Below, piece by piece: positions 53,935 through 61,503 of a stretch of 64,000 bases of DNA (the stretch's first letter is position 1; each line of letters begins with the position of its first letter). This DNA comes from JBAZTO01 sp041661865 (GTDB lineage: Bacteria > Planctomycetota > Phycisphaerae > SM23-33), in NCBI GenBank assembly GCA_041661865.1, contig JBAZTO010000009.1, positions 1 to 64,000 on the forward strand, written 5' to 3'. Under the pieces are notes generated by a model. The model made no database searches and was not told where the DNA came from. It was given only the letters and a program-made list of their open reading frames with translations. The position numbers and the translations under genes are program-made.

Positions 53935-54376
53935 CGTCTACCTCGCAGTCTTTGAACCCGTCTTACAACCGCACTTGGCCCGGCGATCGGCCCTTGCTGC
54001 CGCTGGAGCGGCCTCCAAAGCCACCGCCACGACACTTTCCCGGGGGCCTTCGGGCAAGGACTCCGTCAAAACCTGCATAATATCCTTGAAATGCCTTGCT
54101 TAGGCGCGGTTGTGAAAACTATCACATCTTCGGCGTCCACAAATACATAATCTTAATTCAAGGGATCACCTGAAAGTATACAACTGCGGCGGCGAGGACT
54201 CCAATGAAAAACACCGCCAAATATCTTCCGTGGCCGAACCTTGCACGACCGGCCGGTTGGTGGTCCAATGGGCAACACTCCGTGTGGGCGAGTTGTCAGG
54301 CGTAAAGGCCACAGGCGAGGCGCCTGTGGTGCGACTCTCCCCTCGTGGGCGAGTTACCCGTATAAAGGATACGAAC
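53935..54376. other. Divergent region between nfnA and xylB
   Basis: No gene is supported. On the minus strand TATTAT (54077-54082) could be the nfnA -10. The Rex-like site lies at 54110-54127. On the xylB side a direct repeat GTGGGCGAGTT (54284-54294 and 54345-54355) flanks a 21-base palindrome CCACAGGCG...CGCCTGTGG (54309-54329). Confidence 0.55.
54110..54127. promoter_or_regulatory. Rex-like (or CRP-like) operator upstream of nfnA
   Basis: TTGTGAAAACTATCACAT matches the Rex consensus at 12 of 14 defined positions. It equally contains TGTGA-N6-TCACA, a CRP/FNR-family core. It lies about 175 bases ahead of nfnA and 250 bases ahead of xylB. The similar site before hydC makes the Rex reading more attractive. 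Confidence 0.5.
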
Positions 54377-55915
54377 ATGGCTTACTATCTTGGCATTGAT
54401 ATCGGCACGTCGGGGACCAAGGCGTTGCTGATGGACGAGAAGGCTGCGGTCCTGGCCACCGCGACGGCCGGGCATGCGATTTCGGCCCCCAGGCCGCTCT
54501 GGAGCGAACAGAACCCCGACGACTGGTGGAATGCGACCGTTGCCGCCGTGCGGCAGGTCATTGCCAAGGCCGGTATCGACGGCAAGCAGGTGCGATCGGT
54601 CGGCCTCAGCGGCCAGATGCACGGTCTGGTCATTACCGACGGCGCGGGCAAGCCGCTGCGCCCCAGCATCATCTGGAACGACCAGCGCACGGCGGAGGAA
54701 GCCGCCCTCATCGAACGCACCGTCGGCGGCAAGGCCAGGCTCATCGCCCTGTCCGGCAACGTGGCCATGACGTCCTTCACGCTGACCAAGCTGCTGTGGG
54801 TCCGCCGCCACGAAAAGCGGACCTACGACCGCATTCGCCACCTGTTGCTGCCCAAGGACTACATCCGCCTGCGGCTGACGGGCGAGTACGTCGGCGACGT
54901 CTCGGACATGTCCGGCACGCTGATGCTCGACCCGCGGAAGCGCGACTGGTCCTCGGCCATCTGCTCGAAGTTCCAGATCGACCGCGACATTCTGCCGCCG
55001 GTGGTGGAGAGCCACGAAGTCAGCGGCAAGGTGACCTCCGGCGTGGCGGAGTTGCTGGGCATCGCGGCGGGCGCGGCGGTGGTGGGCGGCGCGGGCGATC
55101 AGCCGGCCGGGGCCGTGGGCAACGGCGTCGTGGTTGATGGCCTGACCAGCGCGACCCTGGGCACCAGCGGCGTGGTGTACGTGCATTCCAGGGATTACCG
55201 CACCGACCCCCAGGGCCGGGTGCAGACCTTCTGCTCCGCCGTTGCGGGCGAATACTGCATGTTCGGCTGCATCCTGGCCGCCGGCGGCAGCCTGCAATGG
55301 TATCGCAACGTGCTGGGGCAATCCGCCGTCCAGGAGGCCCAGCGGAGCGGCGCCGACCCCTACGAAATATTGACCGCCCAGGCCGCCTCCGCGCCAGCCG
55401 GCTGCGAGGGCCTGTTCTTCCTGCCTTACCTCACCGGCGAGCGGACGCCGCACGCCGACCCCTTCGCCCGCGCCTGCTGGATCGGCATGCACAGCCGCAC
55501 CACGGCGGCCGAGCTGGTCCGGTCGGTGATGGAAGGCGCGACCTTCGCCATGAACGACGCGGTCACGATTCTCCGCGACCGCGGGCTCAAAATTCGCCAG
55601 GTTCGGCTCTCGGGCGGCGGGGCGCGGAGTGCCTTCTGGCGGCAGCTCCAGGCCGACATTTACGGCACCGCCTGCGCGACGATCAACACCGAAGAAGGCC
55701 CGGCCTACGGGGCGGCCCTGCTGGCCTCGGTGGGCGCCGGGGCGTTCAAGGACATTCGCGAGGCCTGCCGCACGGGCATCTCGCTGACAGCCAGCATCAA
55801 GCCCGCCGCCAGGATGGCGCGACGATACGCCCAGTTGTACGCCCAGTACCGCCGGCTCTACCCGGCCTTGAAGGAACAGTTCGCGGCAATAACTCGACTT
55901 GGGAACCATACATGA
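54377..55915 (+). CDS. xylB: Xylulokinase
   Basis: XylB phosphorylates D-xylulose to feed the pentose phosphate pathway. The 512-residue FGGY kinase has YYLGIDIGTSGTKALLMD, WSEQNPDDWW, GLSGQMHGLV, IIWNDQRTAEE, VGGAGDQPAGAVGNG, LPYLTGERTPHADP and the late RLSGGGARSAFWRQLQADIYG. These patterns favour xylulokinase over other FGGY members. AAGGA lies seven bases before the ATG. No xylose isomerase is adjacent. Its stop codon touches the start of a MITE-like element, so the last residues (LGNHT) may have been altered by the insertion. Confidence 0.92.
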   Translation: MAYYLGIDIGTSGTKALLMDEKAAVLATATAGHAISAPRPLWSEQNPDDWWNATVAAVRQVIAKAGIDGKQVRSVGLSGQMHGLVITDGAGKPLRPSIIWNDQRTAEEAALIERTVGGKARLIALSGNVAMTSFTLTKLLWVRRHEKRTYDRIRHLLLPKDYIRLRLTGEYVGDVSDMSGTLMLDPRKRDWSSAICSKFQIDRDILPPVVESHEVSGKVTSGVAELLGIAAGAAVVGGAGDQPAGAVGNGVVVDGLTSATLGTSGVVYVHSRDYRTDPQGRVQTFCSAVAGEYCMFGCILAAGGSLQWYRNVLGQSAVQEAQRSGADPYEILTAQAASAPAGCEGLFFLPYLTGERTPHADPFARACWIGMHSRTTAAELVRSVMEGATFAMNDAVTILRDRGLKIRQVRLSGGGARSAFWRQLQADIYGTACATINTEEGPAYGAALLASVGAGAFKDIREACRTGISLTASIKPAARMARRYAQLYAQYRRLYPALKEQFAAITRLGNHT

Positions 55916-56030
55916 CTAGAAGTGGTTTCATAACGGGTTTTGACAATACGTCTGATTTGTAACAATCTGTTAAATAGCGAGTTAACAAGTCGCATTTTGC
56001 CATTTTGGCAGTTATGGAACCAGTTCTAGT
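55915..56030. mobile_element. MITE-like element abutting xylB
   Basis: ACTAGAAGTGGTTTCATAAC at the left end is mirrored by GTTATGGAACCAGTTCTAGT at the right, with two mismatches in 20. The 116-base element is A+T-rich with no ORF. It begins at the last base of the xylB stop and marks the left border of an A+T-richer insert. Confidence 0.65.
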
Positions 56031-56050
56031 CTGTTGAACGGGCGAACTCC

Positions 56051-56079
56051 TTGTCAACTGTTGATGATGTGGCTACAAA
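56051..56079 (+). promoter_or_regulatory. Promoter candidate for the 56.1 kb gene group
   Basis: TTGTCA (56051-56056) and TACAAA (56074-56079) are separated by exactly 17 bases in A+T-rich DNA. Transcription from here would read the small DNA-binding-like gene, the protease and its partner. Confidence 0.4.
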
Positions 56080-56131
56080 AATTCTGCAAAAAATGTGGAA
56101 ACAGGACTTTCTTGTAGCTACATTTAAAGCG

Positions 56132-56308
56132 ATGGGAAGACCGAGGAAACTGCCAGAAGAAAAGCGAGTCAAACCGTTGCGTATTCGATTGACGGACGAG
56201 GAGCGAGCCTTTATTAATGACGCCGCACATACGTTTAGTCTGGATGCTTCGGCTTGGGCGCGTTCATTGCTGCTGCGAGAGGCACGCAATGCGGTGAATC
56301 GACGCTAA
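56132..56308 (+). CDS. Small basic protein, possible ribbon-helix-helix DNA-binding/mobilisation type
   Basis: The 58-residue product MGRPRKLPEEKRVKPLRIRL followed by TDEERAFINDAAHTFSLDASAWARSLLLREA resembles small ribbon-helix-helix proteins found with plasmid mobilisation and toxin-antitoxin genes. It has a basic N terminus, one strand (RIRLT) and two helices. The frame is open further upstream to 56051, but ATG 56132 matches the typical MGRPRK start. No good ribosome site is seen. It is the first gene of the A+T-richer insert. Confidence 0.55.
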   Translation: MGRPRKLPEEKRVKPLRIRLTDEERAFINDAAHTFSLDASAWARSLLLREARNAVNRR

Positions 56309-56352
56309 AGAGAACGACTGTTTGAAACCGATAGCTTATGGGCGGGGATTAA

Positions 56353-57246
56353 ATGGGTCAATCTATACCGACGAACGCAGATGAGTTCATCGAACAGCAG
56401 TTGGATATTCGAATTGCCGCCATCCAAACGGCTATGCAGGCGGACTGTATCGCACTCTCGGGCCCCCTATTCAATGGTGTTGATGATCTACTCCGCGAAG
56501 AAGTAGAAGGACTGAAGAAGCGAGGGAAGAAGCAGAAGCAGAAGTTAGTCGTGATATTGACCACCCCTGGCGGTTCGGTGGAGGTTACGCAGCGTATCGC
56601 TGAGACGCTACGGCAACATTATGAGACGATAGACTTTATTGTTCCGAATTCAGCCTTCTCTGCCGGAACTGTCTTGGTAATGTCCGGCGACGCTATCCAC
56701 ATGGATTACTACTCGCGCCTTGGCCCTATCGACCCGCAGGTGTTGAACAAGGATGGGAAGTGGGTTCCAGCGCTCGGCTACTTGGAGAAATATAAGAGCT
56801 TGGTTGGCAAAGCTGAAAAAGGGTTGTTGACGCCCGCAGAAGCTCAACTCTTGGTCGATGGTTTTGACCAAGCGGAGCTTTATCAGTATGAGCAAGCACG
56901 CGACCTGTCGGTAGCGCTGCTGAAGGAGTGGCTAGTCAAGTACAAGTTCAAAGACTGGACGTTGACAGAAACACGGAAGATGACTGTCACTCAAGCGATG
57001 AAGGAACAGCGGGCCGAAGAGATTGCCCGGCAACTTAATGAGACGGAGCGATGGCACACTCATGGCCGTGGGATCTCGCGGAAGGTTCTTGAGACAGACC
57101 TGAACCTTCGCGTCAATGATCTGGAAGCAGACGCCGCATTACACAGGAAGATAAGAAACTATCACGCACTGTTGGCAGATTACATGGTAAAGCGTCGTAC
57201 CAGAGGCGTAATACATCGCCAGGCCGCTTACCAGCCATTCATGTAA
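56353..57246 (+). CDS. SDH-family (ClpP-fold) serine protease-like protein
   Basis: The 297-residue protein belongs to the serine-dehydrogenase-proteinase family (SDH, ClpP/SppA fold). It has LVVILTTPGGSVEVTQRIAETLR, IVPNSAFSAGTVLVMSGD with the nucleophile Ser in SAFSAG, and MDYYSRLGPIDPQV. The C-terminal half is helical and charged (WTLTETRKMTVTQAMKEQ, ERWHTHGRGISRKVLE). No membrane segment or signal is visible, so it is cytoplasmic. GGGGATT precedes the ATG. The codon usage and A+T content differ from neighbours, suggesting transfer. Its small partner follows after 16 bases. Confidence 0.8.
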   Translation: MGQSIPTNADEFIEQQLDIRIAAIQTAMQADCIALSGPLFNGVDDLLREEVEGLKKRGKKQKQKLVVILTTPGGSVEVTQRIAETLRQHYETIDFIVPNSAFSAGTVLVMSGDAIHMDYYSRLGPIDPQVLNKDGKWVPALGYLEKYKSLVGKAEKGLLTPAEAQLLVDGFDQAELYQYEQARDLSVALLKEWLVKYKFKDWTLTETRKMTVTQAMKEQRAEEIARQLNETERWHTHGRGISRKVLETDLNLRVNDLEADAALHRKIRNYHALLADYMVKRRTRGVIHRQAAYQPFM

Positions 57247-57262
57247 GATTGGAAGAGAAACG

Positions 57263-57496
57263 ATGACCACCAGAACCACCAGATTGGACATGGCGGAAAT
57301 CTTGAAGAAGAACCCTCAGGTGGACGAGGAGACTTTGCGTCTTTATAGAGACATGTTAGTGATGCTTCGGAAGAATCGCGTTTCCCGTAAGCAGTACGAC
57401 CTTGCTTCACCAGCGGACGCGGTACGTATTGTCACGGGAGAACAGGATTTGATCGATTCACGAACGATCGACCTCAGTTTCATGAATTCACGGTGA
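57263..57496 (+). CDS. Small hypothetical protein, partner of the SDH protease
   Basis: The 77-residue helical protein (MAEILKKNPQVDEETLRLYR, DMLVMLRKNRVSRKQYDLASP) has no family I recognise. GGAAGAG lies before the ATG, and the gap to the protease gene is 16 bases, so the two are probably co-translated. It might be a substrate adaptor, inhibitor or antitoxin-like partner, but nothing in the sequence proves this. A GCTCCTGA/TCAGGAGC hairpin at 57508-57531 may end the transcript. Confidence 0.55.
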   Translation: MTTRTTRLDMAEILKKNPQVDEETLRLYRDMLVMLRKNRVSRKQYDLASPADAVRIVTGEQDLIDSRTIDLSFMNSR

Positions 57497-57647
57497 GCGT
57501 CAATGGGGCTCCTGATTGTCTTTTCAGGAGCATAGCTGCGCCCTCCCGTGTTTTATTGCCGTTCACACCTCGCGGACTCTTCAGTATCAGCGATTGTAGA
57601 TATCTTCGAGGAGACTCACTCATTCTATATCTGATACCGGCCGAGAA

Positions 57648-58535
57648 ATGCAGGCTTTACATCAAATCCGGCAGTTGCTCACCCAGCACGAGCTGGCCCC
57701 GCAGAAGCAGTACGGCCAGTGTTTCCTGATTGACCTGAACCTGATGGGCAAGCTGCTGGAGCTGGCCGATGTGCGGGGCGACTCGAACGTGCTGGAGGTC
57801 GGGCCGGGCACCGGCTCGCTGACCGAAGAACTGCTGTCCCGCGCGGGCAAGGTGGTGGCCGTCGAGATCGACCGCGGCCTGCACCGGCTGCTCAGCGAGA
57901 CCCTCGGCGATCGGCCCGGCCTGAGCCTCATTCACGGCGACGTGCTGGCCGGCAAGCACGCGATCTCGCCGGAAGTTGTCGCCGCCCTGGGAACCGGGCC
58001 CGCGCAACTGGTCTCGAATCTCCCTTACAGCATCGCCACGCCGCTGATCGCCCAGTGCCTCATCGACACCTGGGGCGCCCTGCGAAAGGGCGGCGTGCGG
58101 TTCGAGCGGCTGACCTTCACCGTCCAGCGCGAAGTCTGCGACCGCCTGGCCGCCTCGGTGGACTCCGCCGACTACGGCCCGGTCAGCATCCTGGTTACCC
58201 TGCTGGGGAAAATGCGCCTGGGGCCCGTCCTGCCGCGCGAGGCGTTCTGGCCCAGCCCCAGCGTCACCAGCCGCATGGCCAGGATCGACATCGATCCCGA
58301 TCTGGCGGGCAAAGTTGACGATGTCGATGCCCTGGTGGGCGTCCTTTCCGCCGCCTTTGGCCAGCGACGAAAGCAACTCGGCGCCATTGCCCGCCGCGAG
58401 GAAAGCCCCTTCCCGCCGGGAGTTTTCTCGCAGGCGCTGGCCACCGTCGGCATCGATCCGCAGCTTCGGGCCCAGGCCGTCACGCCCGAGCAGTTCCGCC
58501 TGCTGGCCAACGCGCTGGCGAAGACAGTGATATAG
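57648..58535 (+). CDS. rsmA: 16S rRNA (adenine1518-N6/adenine1519-N6)-dimethyltransferase
   Basis: RsmA (KsgA) dimethylates two adenosines in helix 45 of 16S rRNA late in small-subunit assembly. The 295-residue protein has PQKQYGQCFLID, the SAM motif VLEVGPGTGSLTE (48-60), VVAVEIDRGL, the catalytic NLPY at 124-127, and a C-terminal FWPSPSVTSRM. No strong ribosome site precedes the ATG. Base composition returns to the genome norm here, so this gene marks the right border of the insert. Confidence 0.94.
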   Translation: MQALHQIRQLLTQHELAPQKQYGQCFLIDLNLMGKLLELADVRGDSNVLEVGPGTGSLTEELLSRAGKVVAVEIDRGLHRLLSETLGDRPGLSLIHGDVLAGKHAISPEVVAALGTGPAQLVSNLPYSIATPLIAQCLIDTWGALRKGGVRFERLTFTVQREVCDRLAASVDSADYGPVSILVTLLGKMRLGPVLPREAFWPSPSVTSRMARIDIDPDLAGKVDDVDALVGVLSAAFGQRRKQLGAIARREESPFPPGVFSQALATVGIDPQLRAQAVTPEQFRLLANALAKTVI

Positions 58536-58559
58536 TGCTTTGTGACATATCATATGATG

Positions 58560-58640
58560 GGCGCCACGGCTGCGTCGTGTGCAGCCGTGCATAGCGACGA
58601 CACTGCTGCAAACACCGCAGCAGTGGCACCCGATCCATCG
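58560..58640. repeat. 81-bp dispersed repeat (family C, copy 2, inverted)
   Basis: It is the reverse complement of 3591-3671 with only a few mismatches over 81 bases. It lies just after rsmA. An inverted pair 55 kb apart could recombine to invert the intervening segment. Confidence 0.85.
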
Positions 58641-58804
58641 TTTGACGTGTAACTTCGCGATCTCTTCTCTTCCTCAGCTTTCTCTGATGTCTCAGTGGCC
58701 GGCCTGTCCCATCCTCAAGCAGGCCACATCCTCAAGCAGGCCCTTGCCAGAGGCTGGCGCATAAACTAAAGTGTGATCAGAAGAGACCAGTGAAGGGCGA
58801 AGGT

Positions 58805-60190
58805 ATGGCGCAGGCAAATTCGCAGGACGGGGGCGAGGTGGCAGGCAAGGGCAAGCCTTTCTTCGACCGCGCGGATGAAGTGGTGGAGACGGGAAACTGG
58901 GACTTTGCCATCGAGATGTACCTGGAGGGCATCAAGCGCGAGCCCGACAACGTTCAACGCGGCCACCAGAGGTTGTGGGAGGCTGGGCTGAAGCGCAAGT
59001 ACAAGGGCGGCAAGCCCGCCAGCATGATCGAACAGCTCAAGCACCGCCCCGGCAAGGATCCGGTGACCAACCTGGTCAATGCGCAGTTCCTGATGGCCAA
59101 GGATCCCGGCGCACTGGCCCACATGGAATTGGTCCTTAAGTGCGCCCGCGCGTTGAGCCTGCCGGCGACCACCAAGTGGATCGCCGACATCATGCTGGAG
59201 TGGCAGTCCAAGGCGGTCAAGCCCCCCAAGCGCGTCCTCCTGCTGCTCATCGACGCCTACGCAGCCATCGAGGAATACCGCCTGGCCATCGAGGCCTGCC
59301 AGATCGCACTGAAGTTCTCGCCCGAAGACAACGCCCTGGTCGACATGCTCAGCGATTTCTCGGCCAAGCACACCATCAAGAAGGGCAAGTACGACCAGGA
59401 AGGCGACTTCGTCAAGGGCGTCAAGGACCTCAAGACGCAGGAGGACCTGATCCAGAAGGATTCGCTGTCGCAGTCCAAGAGTTTCCTCGAAGAACATGTG
59501 GACAAGGCCCGCGCCGACTACCTGGCCAGCCCGACGGTCATCGGCAAGATCAACATTCTGGTCGATACCCTGTTGAAGTTGGAGCGTGAGGAGGCTGAGA
59601 CCGAGGCCGTCAACGTGCTGACCAAGGCCCACCAGGAGACCGGCTCCTACCAGTTCAAGAGCCGCATCGGCGACATACGCATCGCGCAGATGACGCGGAA
59701 GTACCGCAAGCTGGCAGCCGCCGGCGACAAGGAGGCCGCCATCGAGCAGGCCAAGCGGCAACTGGCCTTCGAGATCGAGGAATATTCCGAGCGCGCGGTG
59801 AACTACCCCACCGACCTGGGCCTGAAGTTCGAGCTGGGGCGGCGGCTTTTCATGGCCGGGCGCTACGACGACAGCATCGGGCTGCTTCAGCAGGCCCAGC
59901 GCGAGCCGCGCCGCCAACTCCAGGCGATGAACTACCTGGGCCAGGCCTTCGCCAAGAAGGGTTGGCTGCCCGAAGCGGCCCAGACGCTCGAGCGGGCGCT
60001 CCAGGTCGAGGGAATGACCGAGACGGCTACGTTGAACATCCGCTACAGCCTCGGCGACGTGCTGGAGCAGATGGGGGAACTCCAGCGGGCCCAGGAGCAG
60101 TTTTCCAAGGTCGCCCAGGCCGACTTCAACTTCAAAGACGTCCGCGCCCGGGTGGACGTCGTCCGCAAGAAGTTGGCCGGCGGGGGGTAA
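58805..60190 (+). CDS. TPR-repeat protein
   Basis: The 461-residue protein is made of helix pairs with TPR character: WDFAIEMYLEGIKREPDNVQ, EYRLAIEACQIALKFSPED, MAGRYDDSIGLLQQAQREP, KGWLPEAAQTLERALQVEG and MGELQRAQEQFSKVAQAD. A charged central region (DLIQKDSLSQSKSFLEEHVDKARADYL) separates two groups. No signal peptide is present, so it should be cytoplasmic. The role is unknown; TPR arrays usually hold multiprotein complexes. AAGGGCGAAGGT precedes the ATG at 58805; GTG 58790 is an alternative. Confidence 0.8.
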   Translation: MAQANSQDGGEVAGKGKPFFDRADEVVETGNWDFAIEMYLEGIKREPDNVQRGHQRLWEAGLKRKYKGGKPASMIEQLKHRPGKDPVTNLVNAQFLMAKDPGALAHMELVLKCARALSLPATTKWIADIMLEWQSKAVKPPKRVLLLLIDAYAAIEEYRLAIEACQIALKFSPEDNALVDMLSDFSAKHTIKKGKYDQEGDFVKGVKDLKTQEDLIQKDSLSQSKSFLEEHVDKARADYLASPTVIGKINILVDTLLKLEREEAETEAVNVLTKAHQETGSYQFKSRIGDIRIAQMTRKYRKLAAAGDKEAAIEQAKRQLAFEIEEYSERAVNYPTDLGLKFELGRRLFMAGRYDDSIGLLQQAQREPRRQLQAMNYLGQAFAKKGWLPEAAQTLERALQVEGMTETATLNIRYSLGDVLEQMGELQRAQEQFSKVAQADFNFKDVRARVDVVRKKLAGGG

Positions 60191-60493
60191 TTGTCGTTGT
60201 CAGGCCGCAAAGCGACAAGAAACGACCTATCACAAAGAGCACAAAGATCACAGAGGCCACAAAGAACGGCCTGACGGAATAGTGCTCTTGCGCACCCTCG
60301 TGCCTATCAACTCTTCTTGACGTTCTCTGTGATAGTCGTAGCCGCGCTTCCGGTCTGGCCGAAAAACCTGCGCACACCCCATCGGCCATCGGCGGAAGCC
60401 CAAGGATTTTACTTGTGGCCGCTGAGCGGGGCGGTATAATCCCTCGTTCCGCCAATTGGGCGGTATTGGACCGGAAGTCACAGGAGAACGTAA
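60191..60493 (+). other. Intergenic region before rpsT, with a family D tract
   Basis: A single CACAAAG tract (ATCACAAAGAGCACAAAGAT onward, 60229-60269) is followed by DNA without clear signals. The rpsT promoter is at the right end. Confidence 0.6.
60413..60440 (+). promoter_or_regulatory. Promoter of rpsT
   Basis: TTGTGG (60413-60418) and TATAAT (60435-60440) are spaced by 16 bases. The leader of about 47 bases contains AGGAGA ahead of the GTG start. Confidence 0.6.
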
Positions 60494-60766
60494 GTGGCAC
60501 ATTCGCTTTCAGCCAAGAAACGCATTCGTCAGAACGCCAAGAGGCGGGCCATCAACCGTTGGCGCAAGGCCGGCCTGAAGGACGTGGTCAAGGGCTTCGA
60601 GGGCGCCGTCACCGCCGGCGAAACCGACAAGGCCGCCGGGCAGCTTTCCGCCGTCTACAAGAAGCTCGACCAGGTCGCAGCCTCCGGCACGATCCACAAG
60701 AACACCGCTTCCCGCCGCAAGTCGCGCCTGGCCAAGAGCCTCAACCGGCTCGCCGCGGCCAAGTAA
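60494..60766 (+). CDS. rpsT: 30S ribosomal protein bS20
   Basis: The 90-residue, very basic helical protein (SAKKRIRQNAKRRAINRW, NTASRRKSRLAKSLNRLAAAK) is bS20, a primary 16S rRNA-binding protein. It starts with GTG at 60494, AGGAGAACG upstream; a non-ATG start is common for rpsT and can lower or regulate its translation. It is a single gene with its own promoter. Confidence 0.95.
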   Translation: MAHSLSAKKRIRQNAKRRAINRWRKAGLKDVVKGFEGAVTAGETDKAAGQLSAVYKKLDQVAASGTIHKNTASRRKSRLAKSLNRLAAAK

Positions 60767-60866
60767 CGCCTGGGCAGGATAGCCCGCTGAATCTTCGGGC
60801 CGCTGGTCTGCGTGAACGGCGGTAGCACAGGCGTCTCGCCCGTGAAGAAAAGAAAGCGCACCGGGT

Positions 60867-61469
60867 ATGGGTGAGCAAAGCCAAAGATTCGTCAGCCGGG
60901 CCGGGGAAAAGCTCGACGCGGCGATGGAGGCCTTTGGCCTGGACGTTCGCAGCGCGGTGTGCGCCGACTTCGGCTGCAATGTCGGGGGATTCACCGATTG
61001 CCTTCTCAAGCGCGGGGCAGCCAAGGTTTATGCCATCGACACCGGCTACGGCGCCCTGGCCTGGAAACTCCGCAAGGACAGCCGCGTGGTGGTGATGGAA
61101 CGCACCAACGCCCTGTACTTCGAGCCGCCCGAGCCGGTGGATCTGGTGACCATCGACATGGCCTGGACGGTGCAGCAACTGGCCATCCCGGCGGCCAGGC
61201 GGTGGCTCAAACAATCGGGGGACTCAGCAGGCCCCGACGGCTGCGCGGAGCCCGGCGGCGGGCGAATCGTCGCGCTGCTCAAGCCGCATTACGAACTGGC
61301 CAAGATGCAGTCGCACAAGCCCGCCTCGGCCATGACGGAGGAACAGGCCCGCGGCGTCTGTTTGAACGTCTGCCAGGCCCTGGCCGCAGGGGGCTGCGTG
61401 CCCGCGGCGGTAATGCAGTCGGTGCTCATCGGCAAAGGCGGCAACTGCGAATTTCTCCTGCTCGTCTAG
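60867..61469 (+). CDS. TlyA/FtsJ-like SAM-dependent rRNA methyltransferase, lacking the S4 domain
   Basis: The 200-residue protein aligns with the catalytic domain of TlyA-type 2'-O-methyltransferases: RFVSRAGEKLDAAMEAFG, CADFGCNVGGFTDCLLKRGA (SAM site), VYAIDTGYGALAWKLR, VVMERTNAL and VDLVTIDMAW. Classical TlyA has an N-terminal S4 RNA-binding domain of about 60 residues that is missing here. It may rely on a partner or target another RNA. The ATG at 60867 has only a weak ribosome site, and part of a family B hairpin (GGCGTCTCGCCCGTG) lies just upstream. Confidence 0.8.
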   Translation: MGEQSQRFVSRAGEKLDAAMEAFGLDVRSAVCADFGCNVGGFTDCLLKRGAAKVYAIDTGYGALAWKLRKDSRVVVMERTNALYFEPPEPVDLVTIDMAWTVQQLAIPAARRWLKQSGDSAGPDGCAEPGGGRIVALLKPHYELAKMQSHKPASAMTEEQARGVCLNVCQALAAGGCVPAAVMQSVLIGKGGNCEFLLLV

Positions 61470-61503
61470 CCTGTCGTGCGGAGCAGCAGCTCCGTCGGAT
61501 ATG

